Below, one piece after another: positions 33,880 to 42,543 of a stretch of 64,000 bases of DNA. How positions within the stretch are numbered: the first letter of the stretch is position 1; each line of letters begins with the position of its first letter. The DNA comes from an uncultured Paraprevotella sp. (GTDB lineage: Bacteria; Bacteroidota; Bacteroidia; Bacteroidales; Bacteroidaceae). Both the position numbers and the translations under genes were made by a program. Below the pieces are notes generated by a model, which was not told where the DNA came from, did not search any database, and saw nothing but the letters and a program-made list of their open reading frames with translations. Location: NCBI GenBank assembly GCA_944321365.1, contig CALULA010000008.1, positions 27,281 through 91,280 on the forward strand, in the 5' to 3' direction.

Positions 33880-35226
33880 ATGGCCCGTTCACGTTCCATA
33901 CTGATTGTAGACGACAACAAAGGAATACTCACCTCCCTACAGTTCGTGCTGGGCGACCGCTTTGCGCACGTGCTCAGCCTGTCGTCGCCGCAGGGCATCC
34001 TGCCCCTGCTGGAGCGGCAGACGGTGGACGTGGTATTGCTCGACATGAACTTCTCTGCCGGACAGAACAGCGGCAACGAGGGACTTTTCTACCTGCAGGA
34101 AATCAAGCGACACCATCCCCGGCTGCCCGTGGTGCTGTTCACGGCCTTTGCCGACATCAGTCTGGCCGTGGAGGGCCTGAAACGCGGAGCGGCGGACTTC
34201 GTGGTCAAGCCCTACGACAATGCCCGCCTGATACAGACACTGGAGGAGGCCTGTGCACAGAAAGGAAAACCGCAACCGCACCGGAAGTCCACGGCGGAAA
34301 ACGCCACCGGCATGTTCTGGGGCACATCGCCCGCCATGCTACGGCTGCACGAACAGGTGCTGCGCTGCAGCGAGACAGATGCCAACATCCTCATCACCGG
34401 CGAGAACGGAACGGGGAAGGAACTGCTGGCACGCGAAATCCATGCGGTCTCCCGACGCCGCGAAAGGCCGCTGGTCATCGTGGACATGGGAGCCATCACC
34501 GACACGCTGTTCGAGAGCGAACTCTTCGGTCATGTCAAGGGAGCCTTCACCGATGCCCGGCAGGACCGCGAGGGACGTTTCGAAGCCGCCAACTGCGGCA
34601 CGCTCTTCCTGGACGAAATCGGCAACCTTCCCCTGCACCTGCAATCCAAACTGCTGACCGCACTGCAGAGCAGACAGGTGGTGCGCGTGGGGAGCAACAC
34701 CCCCATCAGCGTAGACATCCGCCTGATCTGCGCCACCAACAAGGACCTGCCCGCGATGGTGGACCGGGGCGAGTTCCGCGAAGACCTGCTCTACCGCATC
34801 AACACCATCCACCTGAACCTGCCCCCGCTGCGCGAACGCCGCGAGGACATCCTGCCGCTGGCCCGACGCTTCCTGCGCCACTATGCCGACCGCTACGGAC
34901 GGACCGCCCAGGACTTCTCGCCCGAAGCAATGGCCCGGCTGGAACAGCATCCGTGGTACGGCAATATCCGCGAACTGCAGCACGCCGTGGAACGGGCCGT
35001 CATCCTAGGAGAAAACGACCTGATTCTGCCCGAACAACTCAACCTGGTTACACGCAGCACACCGCCCGACACTTCCATGCCCACCCCGCAAACGTTGGAA
35101 GAAATGGAATGCGAAGCCATCCGGCAGGCATTGGATTTCTGCAAAGGAAACTACTCACTGGCCGCAGTGCGGCTGGGCATCTCCCGCCAGACCCTATACA
35201 ACAAAATCAAGCGCTATGGACTTTAA
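33880..35226 (+). CDS. Sigma54-dependent response regulator (NtrC type)
   Basis: 448 residues. Receiver domain (about 5-122) with Asp55 in LLDMNF, acidic Asp11/Asp12, Thr88 and Lys110. AAA+ domain (about 145-380) with Walker A GENGTGK at 174-180, GAFTDA at 221-226 (the usual GAFTGA with Asp at position five, a variant also seen in other regulators), and Walker B LFLDEIGN at 242-249. A Fis-type helix-turn-helix occupies about 424-443 (NYSLAAVRLGISRQTLYNKI). It should bind palindromic enhancers and drive sigma54 polymerase. Its likely targets are the palindromes at 33737-33775. It overlaps the kinase gene by 11 bases. Confidence 0.95.
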   Translation: MARSRSILIVDDNKGILTSLQFVLGDRFAHVLSLSSPQGILPLLERQTVDVVLLDMNFSAGQNSGNEGLFYLQEIKRHHPRLPVVLFTAFADISLAVEGLKRGAADFVVKPYDNARLIQTLEEACAQKGKPQPHRKSTAENATGMFWGTSPAMLRLHEQVLRCSETDANILITGENGTGKELLAREIHAVSRRRERPLVIVDMGAITDTLFESELFGHVKGAFTDARQDREGRFEAANCGTLFLDEIGNLPLHLQSKLLTALQSRQVVRVGSNTPISVDIRLICATNKDLPAMVDRGEFREDLLYRINTIHLNLPPLRERREDILPLARRFLRHYADRYGRTAQDFSPEAMARLEQHPWYGNIRELQHAVERAVILGENDLILPEQLNLVTRSTPPDTSMPTPQTLEEMECEAIRQALDFCKGNYSLAAVRLGISRQTLYNKIKRYGL

Positions 35227-36523
35227 GTACTATCGGCTTTCATTGTTCCACCTCATCATGCTGGCCCTGCAAACCGTCGGACTGGCCGCAGCCTTATGGT
35301 GGGACTACCGAACACTGGGCCTCGTGCTGCTGGGCACACTGGCACTGACCTGTGCCAACCTGATGCGTCTCTACCGCAACGTGCTCGAAAATCTGGATCT
35401 GATGTTCAAGGCACTGACCAACGAGGACTACACATTCCGCCTGCCCGTGCGGAGCCGTATGAACAACAGCCGGAAATACATCAACAAACAGTTTAACGCC
35501 TACAGCCAGCATATCCGGCTTCAACGGCAAGCCCAACAAGAGCACGACGTGTTTTACCAGCTGATCATGGAACACATACGGACTGGTGTAGTCGTACTGG
35601 ACGAGCAAGGACGAGTGCTGCAAGCCAATCCCATGGCCCTGCAACTGCTGGGAGTTCCTACCCTGCGCAACATATCCGCCCTGAACAAGTACGGCGAGGA
35701 AACCGTCAGAGCATTTCTGCTGGCCGCACCCGGTACACCCCGCCAGCTGGTGCTGCACATACAGAACGGACAAAAAACACTATGGATGCAGACCACACGA
35801 CTCTCCACTTCGCAGGGCATCTGGCGACTGGTGACACTCGACGACAACCAACAAGCCTTAGACAAACGCGAAGCCGAAGCCTATAACCAACTGCTTCACG
35901 TGCTGAGCCATGAAATCATGAACGGTATAACACCCATCGTCTCACTCAGCTCCACACTGATCGAAAAGGACCACGCAAGCCGCGAGGACTGTCTGCAGGG
36001 ACTGCAAGTCATCCATACCACATCCGGCGACCTGCTCCATTTCGTGGAGAACTGCCGCCGGTTCATGTCGCTGCCGCAGCCGCTCCCCACCTTATTCTAC
36101 GTACGCGAACTGACCACCGAGCTGGAGACGATGCAGCTCATTCCGTCCGCCATAGAATGGAAATGCACCGTACTGCCCGCCGACCTGATGCTTCATGCCG
36201 ACAAGGCTCTGATACGCCAAGTGCTGATCAACCTGATACACAATGCCGTACAGGCCATAGACGGAAAAGGCGGACATATTGCCTGCGAAGCCTATACCAC
36301 AGCCGATGACCACGTGGCCATCAGGATAAGCAACGACGGCCCACCCATACCGGAAACCGAACGGACACATATCTTTGTTCCGTTCTTCACCACCAAACAC
36401 AAAGGTACGGGATTAGGTCTGCCCATATGCCGCCAAATCATGACGTCCTCTCACGGCACCATCTCGCTCCTGCCCGCAGGAGCCAACGGATGGAGCACCA
36501 CGTTCCTGCTGGATTTCAACTGA
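35216..36523 (+). CDS. Membrane sensor histidine kinase
   Basis: 435 residues. Two transmembrane helices (about 8-28 and 33-50) with almost no periplasmic loop, so it probably senses something in the membrane or through a partner. Then a HAMP-like linker, a PAS-like domain (about 112-210), the H-box with phospho-acceptor His232 in VLSHEIMNGITP, and a HATPase domain with NLIHNAVQA (N-box) and GTGLGLPICRQI (G2-box). Its ATG at 35216 overlaps the regulator's end by 11 bases, so the pair is translationally coupled. It should phosphorylate Asp55 of the regulator. Confidence 0.95.
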   Translation: MDFKYYRLSLFHLIMLALQTVGLAAALWWDYRTLGLVLLGTLALTCANLMRLYRNVLENLDLMFKALTNEDYTFRLPVRSRMNNSRKYINKQFNAYSQHIRLQRQAQQEHDVFYQLIMEHIRTGVVVLDEQGRVLQANPMALQLLGVPTLRNISALNKYGEETVRAFLLAAPGTPRQLVLHIQNGQKTLWMQTTRLSTSQGIWRLVTLDDNQQALDKREAEAYNQLLHVLSHEIMNGITPIVSLSSTLIEKDHASREDCLQGLQVIHTTSGDLLHFVENCRRFMSLPQPLPTLFYVRELTTELETMQLIPSAIEWKCTVLPADLMLHADKALIRQVLINLIHNAVQAIDGKGGHIACEAYTTADDHVAIRISNDGPPIPETERTHIFVPFFTTKHKGTGLGLPICRQIMTSSHGTISLLPAGANGWSTTFLLDFN

Positions 36524-36580
36524 GCCGGAAACTTTCACGCGACCTGGCTGCCGGTTGCCGGGACAGGGTATAAAAAAATC

Positions 36581-36654
36581 TTGCGGAAAACCTCGGCATG
36601 TTTTCCGCAAGAATAAGAACGACTTTCCGCAACAACGTCCGCCGCCGTGCGGAC
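36581..36654. repeat. 22-bp-period GCG-core array D (4 units)
   Basis: Cores TTGCGGAA at 36581, TTCCGCAA at 36603 and 36625, and GTGCGGAC at 36647, exactly 22 bp apart. It fills most of the gap between the kinase gene and the convergent comM gene. Confidence 0.85.
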
Positions 36655-36663
36655 AGCCATGTA

Positions 36664-38202
36664 TCACTCCCCCCAACTTGCACGGTCCAGATTGCGATAA
36701 CCTATCGCCTCGGCCACGTGAGACATGCCGATACTGTCGCTTCCTTCCAAATCGGCAATCGTACGGGCCACACGCAGGATGCGGTCATAAGCACGTGCCG
36801 AAAGCTGCAAACGCGTCATAGCCTGCCGCAACATCTCCGTACACGTCCCGTCCAAAGCAGCATATTCACGCAACAGACGCGACGTCATCTGCGCATTGCA
36901 ATGCACTCCCGGACAAGACGAATAACGCATTTCCTGTATACGTCTGGCCCTGACCACCCGCTCGCGGATCTCCGCACTGCTCTCTCCCGGTGCCGTGCGG
37001 GCCAGCTCATCGAAAGAAAGCGGGGTGATCTCAATCTGCAGATCTATGCGATCGAGCAACGGACCTGATATCTTATGCAAATAACGATGTATCTGGCCCG
37101 GCGTGCATACACAGGCTTTGGTCGGATGATTATAATATCCGCAAGGACAGGGATTCATGGAGGCCACGAACATAAATGAACAAGGATAGGTTATACTGTA
37201 CTTGGCCCGCGAAATATTAATCTGACGGTCTTCCAAAGGCTGGCGCAATACCTCCAGCACCGAACGGGAAAACTCCGGCAATTCATCACAGAACAACACC
37301 CCGTTATGCGCCAGACTGACCTCACCGGGCTGAGGATTGGCTCCTCCACCCACCAAAGCAACTTGTGAAATCGTGTGATGCGGAGCACGGAAAGGCCGCT
37401 GCGCAATCAAAGAGCCGTTCTGGCCCAGCTTACCCGCAACGGAATGTATCTGAGTGGTTTCCAGACTCTCTGCCAGCGACAGGGGTGGAAGGATGGAAGG
37501 CAACCGCTTGGCCATCATAGACTTGCCGCTTCCGGGCGGTCCGATCATAATGACGTTATGTCCGCCGGCCGCGGCAACCTCCAACGCCCTTTTGACATTT
37601 TCTTGCCCCTTAACGTCGGCAAAATCAAAATCGAAGTTCGACTGCTGCGCATAAAACTCCGCCCGTGTGTCGATTTCCGTCGGGTCCATCCCACCTTCTC
37701 CGTTCAAGAAACGCACAACTTGCGCGATATGTCGTGCACCGTATACCTTAAGGCGGTTGACCACCGCCGCTTCACGCACATTCTGTTCCGGCACAATCAA
37801 CCGCTCAAAGCCCATTTCACGCGCCTTGATGGCTACAGGCAAGGCTCCTTTGACCGGCTGCAGACTCCCGTCCAGACTCAACTCCCCCAACAGCATCGTA
37901 CGCTCCAGCCCTTCCAACCGCACTTTCTCGTCCGTGGCCAAGACTCCAATGGCCAACGGCAAGTCAAATCCTGCTCCTTCCTTGCGAAGATCAGCCGGTG
38001 CCAAATTGACGACAAACTGCCGCGACGGGAAACGGAATCCGCTATTTTCCACGGCTGCCACAATGCGCTCATGACTCTCTTTCACCGCATTGTCGGGCAA
38101 ACCGACCAGAAAAAATTTGATTCCTCTGGAAGCATTTACTTCCACCGTGACCGGTATGGCGGAAAGTCCCTGCACAGACGCACTGTAGACCTTAACCAAC
38201 AT
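36664..38202 (-). CDS. comM: YifB/ComM-family Mg-chelatase-like AAA+ ATPase
   Basis: 512 residues, normal for the family. Bacterial ComM is a hexameric helicase that helps branch migration in natural transformation; the family is otherwise called YifB. Seen here: N-terminal ChlI-like domain (VKVYSASVQGLSAIPVTVEV), Walker A GPPGSGKSMMAKRLP near residue 221, Walker B NGVLFCDELPEF, the zinc-like CPCGYYNHPTKACVC segment, and a C-terminal Mg_chelatase_C region with LSARAYDRILRVARTIADL. It converges with the histidine kinase gene and stands six bases downstream of the TlpA-like gene stop on the same strand. Confidence 0.93.
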   Translation of the reverse strand: MLVKVYSASVQGLSAIPVTVEVNASRGIKFFLVGLPDNAVKESHERIVAAVENSGFRFPSRQFVVNLAPADLRKEGAGFDLPLAIGVLATDEKVRLEGLERTMLLGELSLDGSLQPVKGALPVAIKAREMGFERLIVPEQNVREAAVVNRLKVYGARHIAQVVRFLNGEGGMDPTEIDTRAEFYAQQSNFDFDFADVKGQENVKRALEVAAAGGHNVIMIGPPGSGKSMMAKRLPSILPPLSLAESLETTQIHSVAGKLGQNGSLIAQRPFRAPHHTISQVALVGGGANPQPGEVSLAHNGVLFCDELPEFSRSVLEVLRQPLEDRQINISRAKYSITYPCSFMFVASMNPCPCGYYNHPTKACVCTPGQIHRYLHKISGPLLDRIDLQIEITPLSFDELARTAPGESSAEIRERVVRARRIQEMRYSSCPGVHCNAQMTSRLLREYAALDGTCTEMLRQAMTRLQLSARAYDRILRVARTIADLEGSDSIGMSHVAEAIGYRNLDRASWGE

Positions 38203-38208
38203 AATCCG

Positions 38209-39222
38209 CTATGATTTCTTGAAGACCTTCTCGATTTCGGGCAGAATATCATCCGCATAATTGCCCACAGCCAGTATGCGCCCATCCGGCCCCGCCAACA
38301 CGCAATAGGGAAGATAGGGTACAGCAAACTGTTTTACCACAGGACTGTTCCACGCCTGGAAATCACAATAACTGGTCCATGTAACACTATCCATCCGCTC
38401 CACGCCCTCTTTCGCCGCCTTATTCACATCCAACGACACACTCACCACCTGCAAGTCTGCCGTTGTCTTATCCTGCAACAAGCGTTTGATACGAAACATC
38501 AGCGTGGAACCGGAGGTCTCCCACGAAGCCCAGAAGTTTATCAAAAGATATTTCCCGCGATAATCGGCAGCCTTCACTACAGCACTGTCCGGCAACGTCA
38601 AAGAGAAATCCGGCAACAAAGCGCCTTCCTTCAAACAAGCGGACAACGCCTCCACATCACCTTTCCATTGCAACAACTGCAAATTATCAGGCTGTGCCTG
38701 ACATAACACACGATAGTGTTCCTTTATTTCCTCCAAAGGAGCATCCTTCTGCGACAGAAAATACTGCCGGAATAAAAAGACACTTACGGGCGAAGTCGGC
38801 GACTTCCGGATAAAATCAGCGGCAGCTTCCTGCGTTGCTTTAGCGCTTTTGCCGTCCTGTGCCAGCCGGAAAGCCGTCATCTCCTCGTTCGGCTGACTGC
38901 CTTCCACTTCCACATTTTTCAGATTCCGGGCATCTCCGTGAACAGTAATCACGTCCCCCGATGCACCAAAAATAACCAATTCAGACAAATTGGGATAAAG
39001 AAGAGTAAACGTGGCGTTCCCCGTCAGCGGCGTTTCATACGTAAAACGCCCTCCCTCGACCTTGATCGTGTCGAAACGGGCCGCGCCCCCATCATTGCTA
39101 TACAAATAGAATTCACCCTGCTGCAGGTGCTCGAATTCTCCTTTCAACCGAAACCGGCCTTCAGTTCCTCCGCAACTCAGCAGGGTGAATACTATAAATA
39201 TGTAGAGAATAAATCTCTTCAT
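38209..39222 (-). CDS. TlpA/thioredoxin-fold lipoprotein lacking the CxxC motif
   Basis: 337 residues, a lipoprotein (LLSC with Cys17). N-terminal DUF4369-type beta domain (about 20-110), a helical linker, and a C-terminal AhpC/TSA/TlpA thioredoxin fold from about 198 (LLPDFSLTLPDSAVVKAADYRGKYLLINFWASW). Where the catalytic CxxC should follow WAS-W it reads WETS (residues 234-237), so both active-site cysteines are missing, though the cis-proline region (AVPYLPYCVLAG) remains. Oxidoreductase activity is therefore unlikely; it may bind or chaperone. It lies six bases from comM and 15 downstream of the TPR lipoprotein gene. Confidence 0.88.
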   Translation of the reverse strand: MKRFILYIFIVFTLLSCGGTEGRFRLKGEFEHLQQGEFYLYSNDGGAARFDTIKVEGGRFTYETPLTGNATFTLLYPNLSELVIFGASGDVITVHGDARNLKNVEVEGSQPNEEMTAFRLAQDGKSAKATQEAAADFIRKSPTSPVSVFLFRQYFLSQKDAPLEEIKEHYRVLCQAQPDNLQLLQWKGDVEALSACLKEGALLPDFSLTLPDSAVVKAADYRGKYLLINFWASWETSGSTLMFRIKRLLQDKTTADLQVVSVSLDVNKAAKEGVERMDSVTWTSYCDFQAWNSPVVKQFAVPYLPYCVLAGPDGRILAVGNYADDILPEIEKVFKKS

Positions 39223-39237
39223 CCGATAAGCAAGCTA

Positions 39238-40923
39238 TTACAAGCTCTCAACGGCAGACTTGAAATTTGCAAATTCCAAATCCTTCACGGCACGATCTTT
39301 CAAAGAAGAGTCTTTGCTGACTGCATCTTTCAGATTAGTGCTGACGCCGGCAGCATCATTCGTACGTGCTGCCACTACAGCCAGCAAATAGGAAGTATAA
39401 GCATCCTTATTGGCAACACCTTCCAAAGTGGACTTCGCACCAGCGTAATCCTTGTTCAGAATCTGCGCCAAAGCAGCCGTGTTGGACTTCACGCCATTAG
39501 CGGCAGAAGCAGCCTGCTGATAAGAACCCTTGGCGATATTCAATGCCGCGCTGACTTCATTGAAACCTTCTGCACCGGCAGCCTTGCCTGCATAAGTCTC
39601 AGCACCGCTCACGTTGCCCTTGCTCAGTTCGATAAGAGCCAGGTTGGCGTTCACCTCACCGGCATCGGACTTCAACGACTTGGCCTTGTTGAAGTAGTTC
39701 TCAGCTGCGCTCAAATCACCCTTCTGATAGGCAAGCATACCGAGGTTATTGTAGGCACGGTAGTCGTTCGGATAGAGCTGAGAAGTCTTCTCATACCAAG
39801 CTTCCTTGTTTGAAACGGTAGACAGATTTGCACCATAGAGCAACTCCTCAACGCTCAACTTCGAAGCATCGCTATTGAATTGAGCCACGATCTGCTCGTC
39901 GCTACGGCCAATGATTTCGTAGTTCATCGTCAGGCGTGCACGACGCAGTTCCGGCAGAATGGTCTCAGCCAGCTCGCTGAATACGGCCGACATGTTCTTG
40001 ATTTGAGCCTCACGCTCTTCCGGATCCTTATACATTGACAGGACACGCAAGATGACATCCTTGTCCTGAATATTGCTCTGAGAAACCAATTCCTGGAAAC
40101 CATCCCAGTCCTCTGCCGTATATTTCGTATCCACTTCAGCCGTCATTTCATTAGACTTCAGCTGTTTCTGGATATATTTCTCGGAATTGTCCTGACGCTG
40201 TTCCGCCAATTTCGTGTTCAGGTCCAGACTACCATCGGGAGAAGCGTAAGCCGAGATTTCGATATTCTTCAAAGCCTTGGTCTCTTTCTCGTCGTTGATC
40301 TGCTTCATCATAGCCACGAAAGCCTGCATGTTTTCTGAGTTCAGCTCAGAATCACGCAGCTTAGCCTGCTGAATCAAGAACTTGATGTTGGCTTCCTGTT
40401 TCTCGGCGATAATACGCTGATAAGCGTCAACCGACTGCGACGGCTTGGCCGAAGCCAGCGTATTCTTGAGCAACTGAGAAGTTGCCACAACGCCATAACC
40501 GACTTTCACTTCAGGAACAGTAACGGTCTTCTTCCCTACTTTCGCATCAAACTGCAAATACAGATCGGACTGCAACATAGCCGGAACGAAGTCAAACACA
40601 GACTTCATTGTATATGTTCCTCCTGCCTTGTAAGCAATAGTCTGGTCATTGCCCTGCACCTTCTCGCCCTGGAACGTAGCACTCTGGCCCTTAGCCTCGC
40701 CACCTTCATACTTCAATACGGGAGTAACCGTTACCACGGCCTTTTTCTTCATGTACTTTTCAGGAAACTTGCCATCAATAGTTGCACCGACCTGACCGGC
40801 TACAGCCTCAAGAGGAGTGGGCGTTACTGTGAAGTTGTCAGCTGAGAGTTCACCCAACTTTTTGCATGACGTAAGAGCTGCAACCGCAGCCATCGACATG
40901 ACTAAATAATAATTTTTACGCAT
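39238..40923 (-). CDS. TPR-repeat lipoprotein with OmpA-like domain
   Basis: 561 residues from the ATG at 40923. A lipobox with Cys20 (LTSC) marks a lipoprotein. An N-terminal beta-rich region precedes a segment with IEISAYASPDGSLDLNTKLAEQR (about residues 225-250) that resembles an OmpA-C peptidoglycan-binding core. After a helical stretch come TPR units from about 360 (YPNDYRAYNNLGMLAYQKGDLSAAENYFNKA). It is probably outer-membrane anchored and contacts peptidoglycan and a partner protein. Its role is unknown. Promoter at 40957-40964; it leads into the TlpA-like and comM genes. Confidence 0.82.
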   Translation of the reverse strand: MRKNYYLVMSMAAVAALTSCKKLGELSADNFTVTPTPLEAVAGQVGATIDGKFPEKYMKKKAVVTVTPVLKYEGGEAKGQSATFQGEKVQGNDQTIAYKAGGTYTMKSVFDFVPAMLQSDLYLQFDAKVGKKTVTVPEVKVGYGVVATSQLLKNTLASAKPSQSVDAYQRIIAEKQEANIKFLIQQAKLRDSELNSENMQAFVAMMKQINDEKETKALKNIEISAYASPDGSLDLNTKLAEQRQDNSEKYIQKQLKSNEMTAEVDTKYTAEDWDGFQELVSQSNIQDKDVILRVLSMYKDPEEREAQIKNMSAVFSELAETILPELRRARLTMNYEIIGRSDEQIVAQFNSDASKLSVEELLYGANLSTVSNKEAWYEKTSQLYPNDYRAYNNLGMLAYQKGDLSAAENYFNKAKSLKSDAGEVNANLALIELSKGNVSGAETYAGKAAGAEGFNEVSAALNIAKGSYQQAASAANGVKSNTAALAQILNKDYAGAKSTLEGVANKDAYTSYLLAVVAARTNDAAGVSTNLKDAVSKDSSLKDRAVKDLEFANFKSAVESL

Positions 40924-40956
40924 ACTAACACTGTTTTTAGTTAATAGTTCCGGTTG

Positions 40957-40964
40957 CAAAGATA
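40957..40964 (-). promoter_or_regulatory. -7 promoter box for the TPR lipoprotein gene
   Basis: TATCTTTG on the minus strand, 33 bases before the ATG at 40923. No clear TTTG at -33. Confidence 0.6.
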
Positions 40965-41008
40965 CAAATCTTTAATAGACGGCGTTAGTTTTATCTTTAA
41001 AATATTGC

Positions 41009-41045
41009 AAAAAAATCACAGTTCCCATCACATTCAAGAGGGAAC
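41009..41045 (-). terminator. Probable terminator after xerD
   Basis: On the minus strand a 6-bp GGTTCC-type stem (41040-41045 with 41021-41026) and 13-base loop, followed after a short gap by seven T (41009-41015). Confidence 0.55.
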
Positions 41046-41049
41046 CGCC

Positions 41050-41961
41050 TTATTTTGGAGAGTTATAACCAATATTTCTTGGGTGATGACACAAAATTTC
41101 CTGTCTCAGCTTGCTGCTGTCTATGTGCGTGTAAATTTCTGTCGTTGCAATACTTTCATGTCCCAACATGGCTTGTATGGCACGCAAATTGGCCCCGCCC
41201 TCAAGCAAATGTGTGGCAAAAGAATGGCGGAAAGTGTGTGGACTGATTGTTTTCCGGATTCCAGCGGTTGCCGCCAACTCCTTCACCCAATAGAAAACAG
41301 TAATCCGCGACAAAGGCCTGCCGCGCCTTGGACTAAGAAAGACATAATCTTCGCATCCAGGCTTGGCCTTTATCAGATTACGATCATAGAACCAGTTGTT
41401 CAGTTCTGTTATCGCCTTGTGAGAAATCGGCACGAGACGCTCTTTCTCTCCTTTACCATTGACACGGATGAATCCCTCATCCAAGAACAAATCAGAAAGC
41501 TTAAGATTGCACAATTCACTCACCCGCAAGCCACAACTGTACATCATCTCTATAATGGCCCGGTTCCTATGTCCTTCCGGTAAACTAAGATCCACCGCAC
41601 CGATAATAGCATCAATCTCTTGCACAGTCAGGACATCCGGCAAATGCCGGCCTGTTTTCGGCGACTCCAACAGCTCCGTCGGATCCTGTGTTATCTCTTT
41701 CTCAACACAAAGGAACCGATAAAACGAACGTATCCCGGACAAGATGCGTGCCATCGAACGGGGATGAATCCCCACATCGGCCAGTCCGGACATGAAGTGA
41801 TGCAAATCGTCCAGCGTGACTTCCCGGAAATCGACTTGTTCCACAGCCAGAAAATCCAAAAACTTACGCAAATCCTCCAGATAAGCCTCCAACGTATTGG
41901 CAGAAAGGTTCCTTTCCAGTCTCAGATACTGGTCATATCGTTTTAAAAGCGATTTCATCAT
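41050..41961 (-). CDS. xerD: Tyrosine recombinase XerD/XerC family
   Basis: About 303 residues from the Met pair MMKSLLKRYDQYL (41961/41958). It resolves chromosome dimers at dif with a partner recombinase. Seen here: SAM-like N-terminal core-binding domain (SANTLEAYLEDLRKFLDFL), then the catalytic domain with Arg in CGLRVSEL, Lys in GKGEKERLVP, HTFRHSFATHLL, LGHESI and the nucleophile Tyr in TEIYTHI. All five catalytic positions are present. The frame runs on to 42087, but that crosses the aroQ promoter on the opposite strand. Divergent from aroQ. Confidence 0.92.
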   Translation of the reverse strand: MMKSLLKRYDQYLRLERNLSANTLEAYLEDLRKFLDFLAVEQVDFREVTLDDLHHFMSGLADVGIHPRSMARILSGIRSFYRFLCVEKEITQDPTELLESPKTGRHLPDVLTVQEIDAIIGAVDLSLPEGHRNRAIIEMMYSCGLRVSELCNLKLSDLFLDEGFIRVNGKGEKERLVPISHKAITELNNWFYDRNLIKAKPGCEDYVFLSPRRGRPLSRITVFYWVKELAATAGIRKTISPHTFRHSFATHLLEGGANLRAIQAMLGHESIATTEIYTHIDSSKLRQEILCHHPRNIGYNSPK

Positions 41962-42013
41962 TCCATCCGCTCTATTATAAGATGTTTTTTCGCAATATTC
42001 CATTCTTTTTTTG

Positions 42014-42021
42014 TACTTTTG
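42014..42021 (+). promoter_or_regulatory. -7 promoter box for the aroQ operon
   Basis: TACTTTTG, 31 bases before the ATG at 42053. Confidence 0.55.
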
Positions 42022-42052
42022 CGACATGCTTTCCACAAAATTAGAGAAAAAG

Positions 42053-42484
42053 ATGAAAATACAAATCATAAACGGACCGAATATCAACCTGCTGGGGAAA
42101 CGCGAGCCAGGAATCTACGGATCAGAATCTTTTGAAAGCTACCTGAAAGAGCTGCGCACGGCCTACCCCGACATTGAAATAGCCTACTACCAAAGCAACA
42201 TCGAAGGAGAGCTGATCGACAAGATTCACGAGACTGGCTTTGACGTAAACGGCATAGTACTCAACGCAGGGGCCTACACGCATACGTCCATTGCCTTGCA
42301 AGATGCTATCCGTGCCGTCACGTCGCCTGTGGTAGAAGTGCATATCAGCAACGTGCACAAACGGGAAGAGTTCCGTCACAAGTCAATGATTTCATGCGCC
42401 TGTATGGGAGTAATCTGCGGCTTCGGCCTGAACTCTTATCGGCTGGCCATAGAAGCCATACTGGATGCCACCCGACCCGAATGA
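42053..42484 (+). CDS. aroQ: 3-dehydroquinate dehydratase, type II
   Basis: 143 residues from the ATG at 42053 (MKIQIINGPNINLLGKREP). It dehydrates 3-dehydroquinate to 3-dehydroshikimate in aromatic amino-acid synthesis. Seen here: GPNLNLLG-type N-terminus, catalytic Tyr in GIYGSESF, NAGAYTHTSIALQDAI with the active His, and VEVHISNVHKREEFRHKS with the second His. The frame starts at 42011, but the promoter overlaps that part. It heads an apparent operon with pyk, an O-methyltransferase, rbfA and a permease. Confidence 0.95.
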   Translation: MKIQIINGPNINLLGKREPGIYGSESFESYLKELRTAYPDIEIAYYQSNIEGELIDKIHETGFDVNGIVLNAGAYTHTSIALQDAIRAVTSPVVEVHISNVHKREEFRHKSMISCACMGVICGFGLNSYRLAIEAILDATRPE

Positions 42485-42543
42485 AGAATACAGCACAAAA
42501 AAGACAAGGAAAAGAAAGGTATTAATAAAAAGGTATAAAGAAT

